A stretch of 55,221 nucleotides of DNA from Pectobacterium brasiliense (lineage in GTDB: Bacteria > Pseudomonadota > Gammaproteobacteria > Enterobacterales > Enterobacteriaceae): assembly GCF_013449685.1 (NCBI RefSeq), contig NZ_JACDSF010000031.1, forward strand, positions 116,267-171,487, written 5' to 3'. How positions within the stretch are numbered: position 1 is the first letter of the stretch; each line of letters starts with the position of its first letter. Shown one piece after another: positions 36,226-53,597 of this stretch. The position numbers were made by a program, and so were the translations under genes. The notes below the pieces were generated by a model that was not told the origin of the DNA, made no database searches, and was given only the letters and a program-made list of their open reading frames with translations.

Positions 36226-37075
36226 GACTGACTCTCCCCCATGCATGAAAGAATTGATCAGGATGGTATGGTGTATATTGTCTTTTATGCGATTTCAAAT
36301 TTTTTATTATCGTCTCACTTATTTTATACTCATTATCCAACCACAGTAATGAAAGACTGACTATCACCCCAATAGCAAAGATGCCAAAAGCAATGCCAAT
36401 AACACTGAACCCCGTAGCCATAAGCCCAGTTGCTAATGTTTTCGCCCCCCATGCAACCCCAACCGATACCGCTAACTTTGCCGCATCCATCGTTAAATTA
36501 ACAAAGAAATCGGTCAGTGCGTATTCATCTTTCACCATCAATTCAATGGCTCGATAAGCGCCTGAAAACACAATGCAGAACCTTGCCCCAGTCGCAATAC
36601 CGCTTTCAATACCTTTCGTACCAATCCCCATATCGAGTATTTTATGGTTACTGACTAAATATCGGGTGGCATCTAAATACTTTCTTACCCCCGGATAGCC
36701 AGATAATTTTATGTACTTACTGCCATTTTTCCCGACATATTCCGTTGCCGTGACGCCGAACCCTTTTATCTCCATCACGATTCGGCTCACAGACACGGCT
36801 TCTGCGATGTTCCCAGCAAACGATGAAACAGGATCAGTACAGCCAAATATGGCCGTTTTCCACGATTGATTGGGATTTGGGGTGCATAACGTCTGTAAAA
36901 AATACGTCGCTTCCTGCGCAGTCAATATGGCATGAATGTTATCGTTATTTATTTCATTGAGTTGAGCATGTAATTTCTGATAGTTAATATCAGCATGCTG
37001 CTTTTTAAAATCAAGATGATCTTCTAGCCGATAGTCATCATCAACAAGTGTTTTTAAAACCGGATCGTATTTCAC
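36218..37075 (-). CDS. Probable membrane-acting T6SS-associated effector (hypothetical)
   Basis: The 285-residue protein has a soluble N-terminal half (acidic/helical, up to about 180). A hydrophobic region of about 50 residues follows (KLAVSVGVAWGAKTLATGLM, then GFSVIGIAFGIFAIGVIVSL, about 200-250), which resembles the helical hairpin of pore-forming colicins. There is no signal peptide. Position next to hcp, and coupling to a multi-membrane-segment protein with two paralogues, point to a pore-forming effector with immunity. No named effector family was recognised. Codon use and AT content resemble its neighbours, not the housekeeping genes. Confidence 0.6.
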   Translation of the reverse strand: MKYDPVLKTLVDDDYRLEDHLDFKKQHADINYQKLHAQLNEINNDNIHAILTAQEATYFLQTLCTPNPNQSWKTAIFGCTDPVSSFAGNIAEAVSVSRIVMEIKGFGVTATEYVGKNGSKYIKLSGYPGVRKYLDATRYLVSNHKILDMGIGTKGIESGIATGARFCIVFSGAYRAIELMVKDEYALTDFFVNLTMDAAKLAVSVGVAWGAKTLATGLMATGFSVIGIAFGIFAIGVIVSLSLLWLDNEYKISETIIKNLKSHKRQYTPYHPDQFFHAWGRVSRG

Positions 37076-37327
37076 AGCATCTCATTCCTTTGAATTTTAC
37101 TTAAGTCAACGAACTATTTCCCTGTAAGGTTACTTTAACGGAAAAATGATGATTTTTAAATGTTAATAACGTTCAATACGCAATTTTTCATTCCCAACAA
37201 AGAAACCCGTTACTTAAAAAGGTTACGAGAAAGGGGAATCAAAAATACGTTATTTAAAGGCGATAACGCATCAAAATCTGCCGATAGCGCTACCTCGATA
37301 ATAGCCAGATAATGGCACTTAAAACCG
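37076..37327. other. AT-rich gap between effector gene and array A trailer
   Basis: No gene is visible. It should contain the promoter of the minus-strand effector operon (AT-rich block at 37130-37180) and the trailer end of the CRISPR array. Confidence 0.4.
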
Positions 37328-40300
37328 GGGATAAACTGCCTGTACGGCAGTGAACTCCGACTGCACTGCGACAGTGTCGGCTGGGAATTTCTAAGCTGCC
37401 TATACGGCAGTGAACAGAATGATTAATCTCATCATATCCGATGACATTTTCTAAGCTGCCTATACGGCAGTGAACGCCACTATATGTTGTATATCCGTCA
37501 AATAAATTTTCTAAGCTGCCTATACGGCAGTGAACTGCGAAATTCACTGAGATGGCGGATCACGTCTTTTCTAAGCTGCCTATACGGCAGTGAACTTCCC
37601 GCTAGCTCGTCAGCAGGCGCATTTACATTTCTAAGCTGCCTATACGGCAGTGAACACAACGTAACATTCCCGTTATCGCTCAGCAATTTTCTAAGCTGCC
37701 TATACGGCAGTGAACTTGGCTACAGTGTGAAGCTGTGAGCCACAGTATTTCTAAGCTGCCTATACGGCAGTGAACTCAGCGGGTGACTGTCCGTTGGCCT
37801 AAAAGTGTTTCTAAGCTGCCTATACGGCAGTGAACTCTGCGCCGCAGCTTGCTGCAATCTAGAGTTTTTTCTAAGCTGCCTATACGGCAGTGAACATTCT
37901 TGACGAGGTAGTTAACAGAATTTTACCTTTCTAAGCTGCCTATACGGCAGTGAACCCAAAGCCGCCTTAAGAGACTTAATACGCAATTTTCTAAGCTGCC
38001 TATACGGCAGTGAACGAAGAAGTGACAAGATTAAGTTATCAACAAGTTTTCTAAGCTGCCTATACGGCAGTGAACGCCGACTATGCCGAATACATGCTGA
38101 AATCAGATTTCTAAGCTGCCTATACGGCAGTGAACGCATACGAAACAGCCGCTAATAAAAAGGCGCATTTCTAAGCTGCCTATACGGCAGTGAACATGGA
38201 ACACTGGTGAGCCACCCGAATTTGATTTTTCTAAGCTGCCTATACGGCAGTGAACCGAACAATATTCGTCAGCAGTTGGCCGCGTTTTTTCTAAGCTGCC
38301 TATACGGCAGTGAACCCTTCTTGAACATCATCAACGCTTCCCAAGCTTTTCTAAGCTGCCTATACGGCAGTGAACTTGTCGGCACCACAGCTACTCAGGC
38401 AAAAGCATTTCTAAGCTGCCTATACGGCAGTGAACTTTGTTGATGAATTGCTGACTGATGAGGACATTTTCTAAGCTGCCTATACGGCAGTGAACCGCGT
38501 GCGGCTTTCGCCAGTACACGCTTCTCCTTTCTAAGCTGCCTATACGGCAGTGAACCTCGTACTCTTCCCTGTCACGCCATTGGTAGATTTCTAAGCTGCC
38601 TATACGGCAGTGAACTGCCGGCTCAGTTTGAGTTCGGGGGCATCGTCGTTTCTAAGCTGCCTATACGGCAGTGAACACGGTGCCAGAGTAGACGTTGCTG
38701 TGGCTTACTTTCTAAGCTGCCTATACGGCAGTGAACTACTATGGAACAATTACGAAGTTGATGAAGACTTTCTAAGCTGCCTATACGGCAGTGAACCGCT
38801 GACGTCAGAGACGCGATAGGCTCCGCGTTTTCTAAGCTGCCTATACGGCAGTGAACGGGTCTATGCGTGGTTCGTTCCGTGCTGACACTTTCTAAGCTGC
38901 CTATACGGCAGTGAACAATGCGTTTAGTGCGGGCCTCCATTTCTGCCTTTTCTAAGCTGCCTATACGGCAGTGAACCATCGACACGAGCCGGCGCATCAT
39001 CTGGTCTTTTTCTAAGCTGCCTATACGGCAGTGAACGGCGGACAGCGAAGAAGCCCAGCGAAAGCAAATTTCTAAGCTGCCTATACGGCAGTGAACCTAC
39101 GCTAGCTTACTATCAGCAGCAACTACAGTTTCTAAGCTGCCTATACGGCAGTGAACTGTCCATCAACTCACTTATCAGAGAATCGGGTTTTCTAAGCTGC
39201 CTATACGGCAGTGAACGTTACGCAGCAGGGTAACACCATCACGTCGCATTTCTAAGCTGCCTATACGGCAGTGAACATACTTCCTGTTTTGTTCCACTTT
39301 TACATTGTTTTCTAAGCTGCCTATACGGCAGTGAACACGACCGTAAAATCCCAATTGTTCCGGTTGTTTTTCTAAGCTGCCTATACGGCAGTGAACCCTT
39401 TATTCCGTTCATTGACCTCGCGTATTCATTTCTAAGCTGCCTATACGGCAGTGAACGATTTCAATCGCACGCTCAGCACTATCAATTCTTTCTAAGCTGC
39501 CTATACGGCAGTGAACAGTCTGAACAGCAAAATGACGGCAGCACAGGATTTCTAAGCTGCCTATACGGCAGTGAACGTGAATGAACCATCTGAGTAGATG
39601 TTAATTACTTTCTAAGCTGCCTATACGGCAGTGAACTATTGACACGCACTTGCATAAAATGACCTAGATTTCTAAGCTGCCTATACGGCAGTGAACGACC
39701 TAGCTGAATATCGATAGGTGATTTGTCATTTCTAAGCTGCCTATACGGCAGTGAACTTACAAACGGTTCTAAAGTCGTAACGAAAGTATTTCTAAGCTGC
39801 CTATACGGCAGTGAACACGACCCGCACCACATCATTGGTCACGGACAATTTCTAAGCTGCCTATACGGCAGTGAACTAATTCAGCTAACTCACTATCGTT
39901 ATAATTACTTTCTAAGCTGCCTATACGGCAGTGAACCAATCTGGAGCGGGCCAGAGATTAACTGGTCTTTTCTAAGCTGCCTATACGGCAGTGAACATGG
40001 CATAGGCAGAAAAGTTGAGTTACATCTTTTTCTAAGCTGCCTATACGGCAGTGAACCGCCCTGTTCAGAATGAGCTTGGTCCCACCGTTTTCTAAGCTGC
40101 CTATACGGCAGTGAACGTGATATGTCATGCGGCGTAATATCGGAAATTTTTCTAAGCTGCCTATACGGCAGTGAACAGCAAATGCTCGGGGGTTTGAAAA
40201 CGAACATCTTTCTAAGCTGCCTATACGGCAGTGAACGGGTAACCGGCTGCTGCTAAATCTGCCCACGGTTTCTAAGCTGCCTATACGGCAGTGAACCAGC

Positions 40301-40416
40301 GGTCCGTGTCCGCTTAGTTTTTCCTGCTTTTCTAAGCTGCCTATACGGCAGTGAACTTTAAGATGCTGCTTAAAGTCATTTGCCAGTCTTTCTAAGCTGC
40401 CTATACGGCAGTGAAC
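37328..40416 (-). CRISPR. Type I-F CRISPR array A (52 repeats, 51 spacers)
   Basis: Repeats are 28 bp and read GTTCACTGCC-GTATA-GGCAGCTTAGAAA on the minus strand, forming the CTGCC/GGCAG hairpin cut by Cas6f. Units start every 60 bp from 37388 to 38588 and from 38649 to 40389. All are identical except the last one (37328-37355), which is degenerate at its 3' end, so transcription runs right to left. The leader is at 40417 onward, next to cas1. Spacers are 32 bp except one of 33 bp (38616-38648). The homogeneous repeats and leader-adjacent cas genes suggest an active, acquiring array. Spacer targets were not determined. Confidence 0.98.
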
Positions 40417-40590
40417 TGTAGCCCGATCACTCTAACGGTTTGTTTTATTAGTAGCAATTGCCGTTTTCCCTGCAAAAACCCTTTTTTTCAGCTCATCTGT
40501 AACTCATTGATTGTTAAGCCTGTGAAATAGGCCAAATAAAAAGGGTCTGTGTTTGGGTCATATTTTTTGCAGCCACCATTTTTTCTGAAT
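40417..40590 (-). promoter_or_regulatory. Leader of CRISPR array A
   Basis: This AT-rich region adjoins the first repeat. On the minus strand it includes an A-tract/GGG/T-tract box (complement at about 40474-40488), whose GGG is 62 bp from the first repeat, and an IHF consensus further out. The array promoter should be here. It shares a sequence module with the leader of array B. Confidence 0.75.
40500..40512 (-). promoter_or_regulatory. IHF consensus site in leader A
   Basis: AATCAATGAGTTA on the minus strand fits WATCAANNNNTTR at every fixed position. It lies 84-96 bp from the first repeat. IHF is known to be needed for type I-F spacer integration in Pectobacterium. Confidence 0.7.
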
Positions 40591-40612
40591 ATTTGTGATA
40601 ATCTGATTTTCG
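40591..40612 (+). promoter_or_regulatory. Possible CRP site upstream of cas1
   Basis: ATTTGTGATAATCTGATTTT has a perfect left half (TGTGA) and a degraded right half of the CRP palindrome, about 100 bp upstream of cas1. Published work on Pectobacterium reports CRP control of the type I-F cas operon, but whether this is that site was not verified. Confidence 0.4.
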
Positions 40613-40712
40613 TTAGTTTTCTGAAAATTATATTTTTTCTTTATCAAATAGTTAGCCTGCGACTCATTCCGCTGGCGTCACAGCTATTATCGATTACGGC
40701 AGAAAATACATG

Positions 40713-41689
40713 ATGGATAACGCCTTTAGCCCTTCGGACTTAAAAACCATTCTGCATTCCAAACGCGCCAATGTTTATTATCTCCAGCATTGCCGCATTC
40801 TCGTTAACGGTGGCCGTGTCGAATATGTCACGGAGGAAGGAAGCCAGTCTCTGTACTGGAATATCCCCATCGCCAATACCAGCGTTGTCATGCTGGGGAC
40901 CGGCACCTCTGTCACGCAGGCGGCAATGCGGGAGTTCGCCAGAGCGGGCGTCATGATCGGTTTTTGTGGCGGCGGCGGTACTCCGCTGTTTGCAGCCAAC
41001 GAGGCGGAAGTCGCGGTGTCCTGGCTATCGCCACAGAGCGAATATCGGCCAACCGAATATTTGCAGGACTGGGTGAGTTTTTGGTTCGATGATGAGAAAA
41101 GGCTGGCTGCCGCCATCGCTTTCCAACAGGTTCGAATAACACAAATTCGTCAGCACTGGCTGGGCTCGCGTCTGTCCCGCGAATCCCGCTTTACTTTTAA
41201 GGCCGACCATCTTCAGGCGCTTCTCGATCGCTATGAAAAAGGGCTAACCGACTGCCGCACCAGCAATGACGTGCTGGTGCAGGAAGCGATGATGACCAAA
41301 GCTCTGTACAAACTGGCCGCCAATGCCGTGAGCTATGGCGACTTTACCCGCGCCAAACGCGGCGGCGGCACCGATCTGGCTAACCGCTTTCTCGATCACG
41401 GCAATTATCTGGCTTACGGGCTGGCCGCCGTCGCGACATGGGTGCTGGGTCTGCCGCACGGGTTAGCCGTGTTGCACGGTAAAACTCGCCGTGGTGGGCT
41501 GGTATTCGACGTCGCCGATTTAATTAAGGACGCACTCGTGCTGCCGCAGGCGTTTATTGCCGCGATGGAAGGCGAAGATGAGCAAGAATTTCGTCAACGC
41601 TGCCTGACCGCATTCCAACAATCCGAGGCGCTGGATGTGATGATCGGCAGTTTACAAGATGTCGCTGGCAAGCTGAGTCAGGTGGCTCG

Positions 41690-41693
<4 letters not shown>
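40713..41693 (+). CDS. cas1: Cas1, type I-F integrase
   Basis: The 326-residue integrase works with Cas2-3 to insert new spacers at the leader end. Metal-binding residues expected for Cas1 are Glu191 (VQEAMMTKAL), His255 (LAVLHGKTRR) and Asp269 (VFDVADLIKD). Two ATGs, 40710 and 40713, are in frame; the second matches the family N-terminus MDNAFSPSDLKTIL. Its last 4 nt overlap cas2-3, so the two are co-translated. It is first in the cas operon and divergent from array A. Confidence 0.97.
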
Positions 41694-48297
<6,604 letters not shown>

Positions 48298-48306
48298 GGT
48301 GGCGGT

Positions 48307-48861
48307 ATGGATCACTACATTGATATTCGCGTCCAGCCCGACCCTGAGTTCACGGCTTCGCAGCTCTTGAACGCGCTGTTTGCCAAACTGCACCGAGCAC
48401 TCGGACAGGTGGCGGATGGCAAGATCGGGATCAGCTTTCCCCAAGTGGGTAAAACGCTGGGGGAATGTTTGCGGCTGCACGGTACAAAAGAGGCGCTCTC
48501 TACGCTGGATCAAACGGCCTGGCTGAAAGGATTGCGGGATTACACATTGATTTCTGAGTGTAAAGCCGTACCCAACGGCGTGAAATTTCGCACCGTGCGC
48601 CGCGTTCAGCTCAAGAGCAGCGCAGAACGGCTACGTCGACGCTCGGTGAACAAAGGCTGGCTAACGGAAGCGGAAGCCGCAGCACGAATTCCCGATGCGG
48701 TGGAAAAACGCAGCACACTGCCGTTTGTGCAAATCAAGAGCCTGTCCAACGGGCAAATGTTCTTCGTATTTATAGAACATGGTCCGCTACAGGACGTTCC
48801 CGTCGCAGGACGCTTTTCCTCCTACGGCTTAAGCGCAGAAGCCACCGTTCCCTGGTTCTGA
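48307..48861 (+). CDS. cas6f: Csy4 / Cas6f, crRNA endonuclease
   Basis: The 184-residue endonuclease cuts the repeat RNA below its hairpin and stays bound to it. The catalytic His29 lies in [10 protein letters not shown]. An arginine-rich helix ([15 protein letters not shown], about residues 101-115) fits the major groove of the hairpin, and [18 protein letters not shown] carries the C-terminal active-site region. It is the last gene of the operon, and its stop overlaps the start of a large inverted repeat. Confidence 0.96.
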   Translation: MDHYIDIRVQPDPEFTASQLLNALFAKLHRALGQVADGKIGISFPQVGKTLGECLRLHGTKEALSTLDQTAWLKGLRDYTLISECKAVPNGVKFRTVRRVQLKSSAERLRRRSVNKGWLTEAEAAARIPDAVEKRSTLPFVQIKSLSNGQMFFVFIEHGPLQDVPVAGRFSSYGLSAEATVPWF

Positions 48862-48935
48862 CCCTTTTTTGGCGACCATCTGCAACCCATTGATTTTTAA
48901 ATGCAGTTGGTCGCCCTAATAAAAAAGGGTTTTTC
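48861..48935 (+). terminator. Large inverted repeat: cas operon terminator and leader element of array B
   Basis: The outer arms ACCCTTTTTT (48861-48870) and AAAAAAGGGT (48921-48930), plus inner arms at 48871-48884 and 48902-48915 (GGCGACCA...TGCA; 12 of 14 bases pair), form a stem of about 24 bp. A 5-nt bulge at 48916-48920 and a 17-nt loop complete it. TTTTT follows, so it can terminate the cas mRNA. The loop carries an IHF site. Confidence 0.7.
48883..48895 (-). promoter_or_regulatory. IHF consensus site in leader B
   Basis: AATCAATGGGTTG on the minus strand fits WATCAANNNNTTR exactly. It lies about 95-107 bp from the first repeat of array B. Relative to the array, it points the opposite way from the site in leader A. 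Confidence 0.65.
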
Positions 48936-48990
48936 GCGATAAAATGAATATTCTCTTTAACAATCTGGTGGTTAGCGTAAAAACCTAATA
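48896..48990 (+). promoter_or_regulatory. Leader of CRISPR array B
   Basis: This AT-rich sequence lies between the csy4 hairpin and the first repeat. The AAAAAAGGGTTTTT box at 48921-48934 has its GGG 61 bp from the repeat, nearly the same distance as in leader A. It should hold the array promoter. Confidence 0.7.
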
Positions 48991-50038
48991 GTTCACTGCC
49001 GCATAGGCAGCTTAGAAAGTATGCTGCATTTTTATACTGCGACAGTAATAGTTCACTGCCGCATAGGCAGCTTAGAAAAGGAAGCTCTGTGGGCAAGTCC
49101 ATCAAAGGCTGTTCACTGCCGCATAGGCAGCTTAGAAAGTTGCAGGACGAGTTCATTGATACCGCAAAGAGTTCACTGCCGCATAGGCAGCTTAGAAAGA
49201 TAATGTCACCCTCAAACATTTTAAACGTGCGTTCACTGCCGCATAGGCAGCTTAGAAACACGTCGAAGCCATCACATATGTCGATTATTTGTTCACTGCC
49301 GCATAGGCAGCTTAGAAAATGAGCAACCCATTCTTGCCTGATGATTACGTGTTCACTGCCGCATAGGCAGCTTAGAAAAGCGCCTACCCTCGAGTCGTCA
49401 TAACCAAAATGTTCACTGCCGCATGGGCAGCTTAGAAATAAATAGGTCCCTGAGCAATATGTACGCTGATGTTCACTGCCGCATAGGCAGCTTAGAAACA
49501 AAGCCGCCAGCGACCTTAACGCCTACATGCGTTCACTGCCGCATAGGCAGCTTAGAAAGACGCGGAATTGATAGCCGTGCTCCCGTTCGCGTTCACTGCC
49601 GCATAGGCAGCTTAGAAAAGACAGGGCGGAAGCAAAACCAGGCGGCGCAAGTTCACTGCCGCATAGGCAGCTTAGAAAGATGGAGAAGAGAATATTTTCC
49701 ATGTTGCAATGTTCACTGCCGCATAGGCAGCTTAGAAAAGCTTGACGCGTAACGTAGCAACGTCGCCAGTGTTCACTGCCGCATAGGCAGCTTAGAAACT
49801 GGCGCAATGCCGTTCGCCATTAACGCCGATGTTCACTGCCGCATAGGCAGCTTAGAAAGCAACGGCGTGCATCGTGGAATTAGGCAGGAGGTTCACTGCC
49901 GCATAGGCAGCTTAGAAAGCAGCGAAGACGATCAGTGGAAGGATTACGACGTTCACTGCCGCATAGGCAGCTTAGAAAGATCTCGAAACAGAGCTGGCGC
50001 AGTTCATGATGTTCACTGCCGCACAGGCAGCTCAGTGC
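48991..50038 (+). CRISPR. Type I-F CRISPR array B (18 repeats, 17 spacers)
   Basis: The 28-bp repeats read GTTCACTGCC-GCATA-GGCAGCTTAGAAA every 60 bp from 48991 to 50011, with 32-bp spacers. The loop base differs from array A (GCATA instead of GTATA) in all units. The unit at 49411 has GCATG. The terminal unit (50011-50038) is degenerate (GCACA loop, last bases CTCAGTGC), which marks the trailer. Transcription runs left to right, from a leader beside csy4. Spacer targets were not determined. Confidence 0.98.
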
Positions 50039-50046
50039 TTATCGAG

Positions 50047-50068
50047 ATGCGTCGCTAGCGCGACGCAT
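50047..50068. terminator. Hairpin between array B and yjbQ
   Basis: The perfect 9-bp GC-rich arms ATGCGTCGC (50047-50055) and GCGACGCAT (50060-50068) have a TAGC loop. There is no real T-run, so it may be a weak terminator for either side or an mRNA 3' stabiliser for yjbQ. Confidence 0.5.
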
Positions 50069-50077
50069 TCTTGAGGA

Positions 50078-50497
50078 CTATTCCCCGTTGAGGGTGACAA
50101 CCAGCGAGCGGCTGCCGCCGTGGTTGCGGTGCTCGCACAGGTAGATACCCTGCCAGGTGCCGATGTTCAGGCGTCCGTTGGTGATGGGTATCGTTAGACT
50201 GTTGCCCAGCAGGCTACCTTTTAGGTGCGCGGGCATGTCGTCGCTACCTTCATATGTATGGCGGTAATACGGCTCATCCTCCGGCACCAAGCGATTAAAA
50301 AAGCTCTCGAAATCCTGCCGCACCGTGGGGTCGGCATTCTCGTTAATCGTTAGCGCCGCCGAGGTGTGCTTGATGAACACCTGCATCAGCCCGACGTTTA
50401 TCTGCCGCAGTGCAGTAACCTGCGCCAGTATTTCGTCAGTCACCAGATGAAAGCCTCTGGCTTTCGGCTTCAGGCGGATTTCATATTGCATCCACAT
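50078..50497 (-). CDS. yjbQ: YjbQ, UPF0047 family protein
   Basis: The 139-residue protein belongs to UPF0047, described as having a weak thiamine-phosphate-synthase activity. The motif FIKHTSAALTINENADPTVR (about residues 42-61) and C-terminal TWQGIYLCEHRNHGGSRSLV are diagnostic, with conserved His and Glu that would form the active site. It is 15 bp downstream of uvrA on the same strand, probably one transcript. Confidence 0.93.
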   Translation of the reverse strand: MWMQYEIRLKPKARGFHLVTDEILAQVTALRQINVGLMQVFIKHTSAALTINENADPTVRQDFESFFNRLVPEDEPYYRHTYEGSDDMPAHLKGSLLGNSLTIPITNGRLNIGTWQGIYLCEHRNHGGSRSLVVTLNGE

Positions 50498-50512
50498 CGT
50501 CGTATCCTGCTA

Positions 50513-53347
50513 TCAGGCTTCGCGTGCCAGAATCGGCCGCAGGAAGCGTGCAGTGTGAGACTGTTCGCACTCTGCCACCGTTTCCGGCGTGCCGGAGACC
50601 AGAATTTCTCCGCCGCCGCTGCCGCCTTCCGGCCCTAAGTCGACAATCCAGTCAGCCGTTTTAATGACATCCAGATTGTGCTCAATCACCACGATGGTAT
50701 TGCCCTGATCGCGCAGCTGATGCAGAACGGTAAGAAGCTGCTGAATATCGGCAAAGTGCAGGCCGGTCGTGGGTTCATCAAGAATATACAGCGTCTGTCC
50801 GGTTCCGCGTTTTGACAGCTCACGCGACAGTTTTACACGCTGCGCTTCCCCGCCGGACAGCGTAGTGGCCGACTGCCCAAGGCGAATGTAAGACAGACCG
50901 ACGTCGATCAGCGTTTGCAGCTTCCGCGCCAGCGCCGGAATAGCATCAAAGAACTCTCGAGCCTCTTCGATGGTCATATCCAGCACTTCATGGATGCCTT
51001 TGCCTTTGTATTGAATTTCCAGCGTTTCGCGGTTATAGCGCTTGCCTTTGCACTGGTCGCACGGCACATAAACATCCGGCAGGAAGTGCATTTCGACCTT
51101 AATCACACCGTCGCCCTGACAGGCTTCACAGCGTCCACCGCGCACGTTAAAGCTGAAACGGCCAGGGTTGTAACCACGGGTACGCGCTTCCGGTACGCCA
51201 GCAAACAGTTCACGAATCGGTGTGAAAATGCCGGTATAGGTTGCTGGGTTGGAGCGCGGCGTACGGCCAATCGGGCTTTGATCGATATCGATCACCTTAT
51301 CGAAATGCTCCAGCCCTTGAATTTCACGGTGAGCGGCAGGTTCCGCCAGCGTCGCGCCGTTCAACTGACGCTGCGCCAGCGGGAATAACGTATCGTTGAT
51401 GAGGGTGGATTTACCCGATCCCGACACGCCGGTGATGCAGGTAAACAGTCCAACCGGCAGCGTCAGCGTGACGTCTTTCAGGTTATTGCCTTTCGCGCCA
51501 ATCAGCTTCAGCACTTTAGTGGGATCCGCAGGCACGCGCTGTTTTGGGATTTCGATCTTGCGTTTACCGCTGAGGAACTGCCCCGTCAGCGAATCCGGTA
51601 CCGCCATGATCTCTTCCATCGTGCCTTCTGCGACAATCTGGCCGCCGTGCACGCCCGCACCGGGGCCGATATCAATCACATGGTCGGCAGCGCGAATCGC
51701 ATCTTCATCATGTTCCACCACAATGACGGTATTACCCAGATTACGCAGGTGAATCAGGGTTTCCAGCAGGCGCTCGTTGTCACGCTGATGCAGGCCGATA
51801 GAGGGTTCATCCAGCACGTACATGACGCCAACCAGCCCGGCACCAATCTGGCTCGCCAGACGAATACGCTGCGCCTCGCCGCCGGACAGCGTTTCTGCCG
51901 AACGAGAGAGCGATAAATAGTTCAGCCCGACGTTAACCAGAAACTTCAGCCGATCGCCAATCTCTTTCAGCACCTTCTCGGCGATTTGGGCGCGTTGCCC
52001 ACTGAGCTTCATATTTTGGAAAAACGTCATCGCATGGCCGATGCTCATATCGGAAATCTGCGGCAGCGTCGTCTGTTCAACGAACACGTTACGTGCTTCT
52101 TCACGCAGGCGCGTTCCGCCGCAGCTGGCGCAAGAGCGGTTGCTGATGAATTTCGCCAGCTCTTCGCGCACCGCTGTGGATTCCGTCTCTTTATAGCGGC
52201 GCTCCATGTTGTGCAGCACGCCTTCAAACGGATGACGACGCACCGAGGTGTCGCCGCGATCGTTGATATATTTGAATTCGACGTTCTCTTTACCGGAGCC
52301 GTACAGAATCACTTTCTGCACCGCGGCACTCAGGCTTTCAAACGGGGCATCGACGTCAAATTTGTAATGCTCCGCCAGTGAGCGCAGCATCTGGAAATAG
52401 TAGAAGTTACGGCGATCCCAGCCGCGAATCGCGCCCCCCGCCAGCGACAGCTCGGCATTTTGCACCACGCGGGACGGATCGAAGAATTGCTGCACACCCA
52501 GACCATCACAGCTTGGGCACGCGCCCGCCGGATTGTTGAACGAGAACATACGCGGTTCCAGTTCGTGCATGCTGTAGCCACACACCGGACAGGCAAAGTT
52601 CGCCGAGAACAGCAGTTCAGGCTGCGTCGGATCGTCCATATCCGCGACCACCACGCTACCGCCGGACAGATCCAGCGCGGTTTCAAACGACTCTGCCAGC
52701 CGCTGCGCCAAATCTTCGCGCACTTTAAACCGGTCAACGACAACTTCGATGGTGTGCTTTTTCTGTAATTCTAGCTTCGGCGGATCGGACAGATCGCACA
52801 CTTCGCCGTCGATACGGGCGCGGATATAGCCCTGCGAGGCCAGGTTTTCCAGCGTCTTGCTGTGTTCGCCTTTGCGATCTTTCACAATCGGTGCCAGCAG
52901 CATCAGGCGCTTGCCTTCCGGCTGCGCCAGCACGTTGTCCACCATCTGGCTGACCGTCTGCGCATCCAGAGGCACATCGTGATCGGGGCAGCGCGGTTCA
53001 CCCACGCGAGCAAACAGCAAGCGCAGGTAGTCATGAATTTCGGTAATCGTCCCGACCGTGGAACGCGGGTTATGCGAGGTGGATTTCTGTTCGATAGAGA
53101 TGGCGGGCGACAGCCCTTCTATATGATCGACGTCCGGTTTTTCCATCAGCGACAAAAACTGACGGGCATAGGCGGAGAGGGATTCCACATAGCGCCGCTG
53201 CCCTTCGGCATACAGCGTGTCAAACGCCAGCGATGACTTACCCGAGCCCGACAAACCGGTGATTACGATCAGCTTGTCACGAGGGATTATCAGGTTGATA
53301 TTCTTGAGATTATGGGTACGAGCACCACGAACTTCGATCTTATCCAT
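50513..53347 (-). CDS. uvrA: UvrA, excision nuclease ATPase subunit A
   Basis: The 944-residue damage-recognition ATPase of nucleotide excision repair has two ABC modules, with Walker [15 protein letters not shown] near residue 31 and [14 protein letters not shown] near 640. Two signature motifs [10 protein letters not shown] are near 489 and 830. Three zinc-binding cysteine clusters include [11 protein letters not shown] and [10 protein letters not shown]...CDQCKG. It is full length. A LexA box lies 90 bp upstream, so it is SOS-induced. Confidence 0.98.
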   Translation of the reverse strand: MDKIEVRGARTHNLKNINLIIPRDKLIVITGLSGSGKSSLAFDTLYAEGQRRYVESLSAYARQFLSLMEKPDVDHIEGLSPAISIEQKSTSHNPRSTVGTITEIHDYLRLLFARVGEPRCPDHDVPLDAQTVSQMVDNVLAQPEGKRLMLLAPIVKDRKGEHSKTLENLASQGYIRARIDGEVCDLSDPPKLELQKKHTIEVVVDRFKVREDLAQRLAESFETALDLSGGSVVVADMDDPTQPELLFSANFACPVCGYSMHELEPRMFSFNNPAGACPSCDGLGVQQFFDPSRVVQNAELSLAGGAIRGWDRRNFYYFQMLRSLAEHYKFDVDAPFESLSAAVQKVILYGSGKENVEFKYINDRGDTSVRRHPFEGVLHNMERRYKETESTAVREELAKFISNRSCASCGGTRLREEARNVFVEQTTLPQISDMSIGHAMTFFQNMKLSGQRAQIAEKVLKEIGDRLKFLVNVGLNYLSLSRSAETLSGGEAQRIRLASQIGAGLVGVMYVLDEPSIGLHQRDNERLLETLIHLRNLGNTVIVVEHDEDAIRAADHVIDIGPGAGVHGGQIVAEGTMEEIMAVPDSLTGQFLSGKRKIEIPKQRVPADPTKVLKLIGAKGNNLKDVTLTLPVGLFTCITGVSGSGKSTLINDTLFPLAQRQLNGATLAEPAAHREIQGLEHFDKVIDIDQSPIGRTPRSNPATYTGIFTPIRELFAGVPEARTRGYNPGRFSFNVRGGRCEACQGDGVIKVEMHFLPDVYVPCDQCKGKRYNRETLEIQYKGKGIHEVLDMTIEEAREFFDAIPALARKLQTLIDVGLSYIRLGQSATTLSGGEAQRVKLSRELSKRGTGQTLYILDEPTTGLHFADIQQLLTVLHQLRDQGNTIVVIEHNLDVIKTADWIVDLGPEGGSGGGEILVSGTPETVAECEQSHTARFLRPILAREA

Positions 53348-53436
53348 TCACACACTTCCCGGAATAAAAACGGTTTGTCATCGCCTCTCGAAGAGAGAGA
53401 ACCGGTACGAAACGAGCAATTATGGCACAAACAAGG

Positions 53437-53452
53437 CTGAATGAATATCCAG
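53437..53452. promoter_or_regulatory. LexA (SOS) box shared by uvrA and ssb
   Basis: CTGAATGAATATCCAG has the CTG-N10-CAG form and nearly equals the E. coli uvrA/ssb box. It lies between the divergent uvrA and ssb genes. Confidence 0.85.
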
Positions 53453-53597
53453 TATTAAACCCGTTTACCTTGCAAACGCTGCAAATTTTACTTTCATTTC
53501 TGAAGCCATTTCGCAGGTATGACAGAGAGTTTTCCACATGGTAAGATTGATCGTTTAGACTTAGAAAATAAATCTACCGATTCATCAGGAGACGAGC

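Noticed and set aside
37484-40266. Open frames on both strands inside array A encoding repeated peptides such as FLSCLYGSE or SLPYRQLR
   Set aside because: They are translations of the 28-bp CRISPR repeat with spacers between; the 60-bp period is a multiple of three, so frames stay open by chance.
48770-50058. Open frames across array B with repeated FLSCLCGSE or VHCRIGSLE peptides
   Set aside because: Same cause as in array A: in-frame repetition of the CRISPR unit, not genes.
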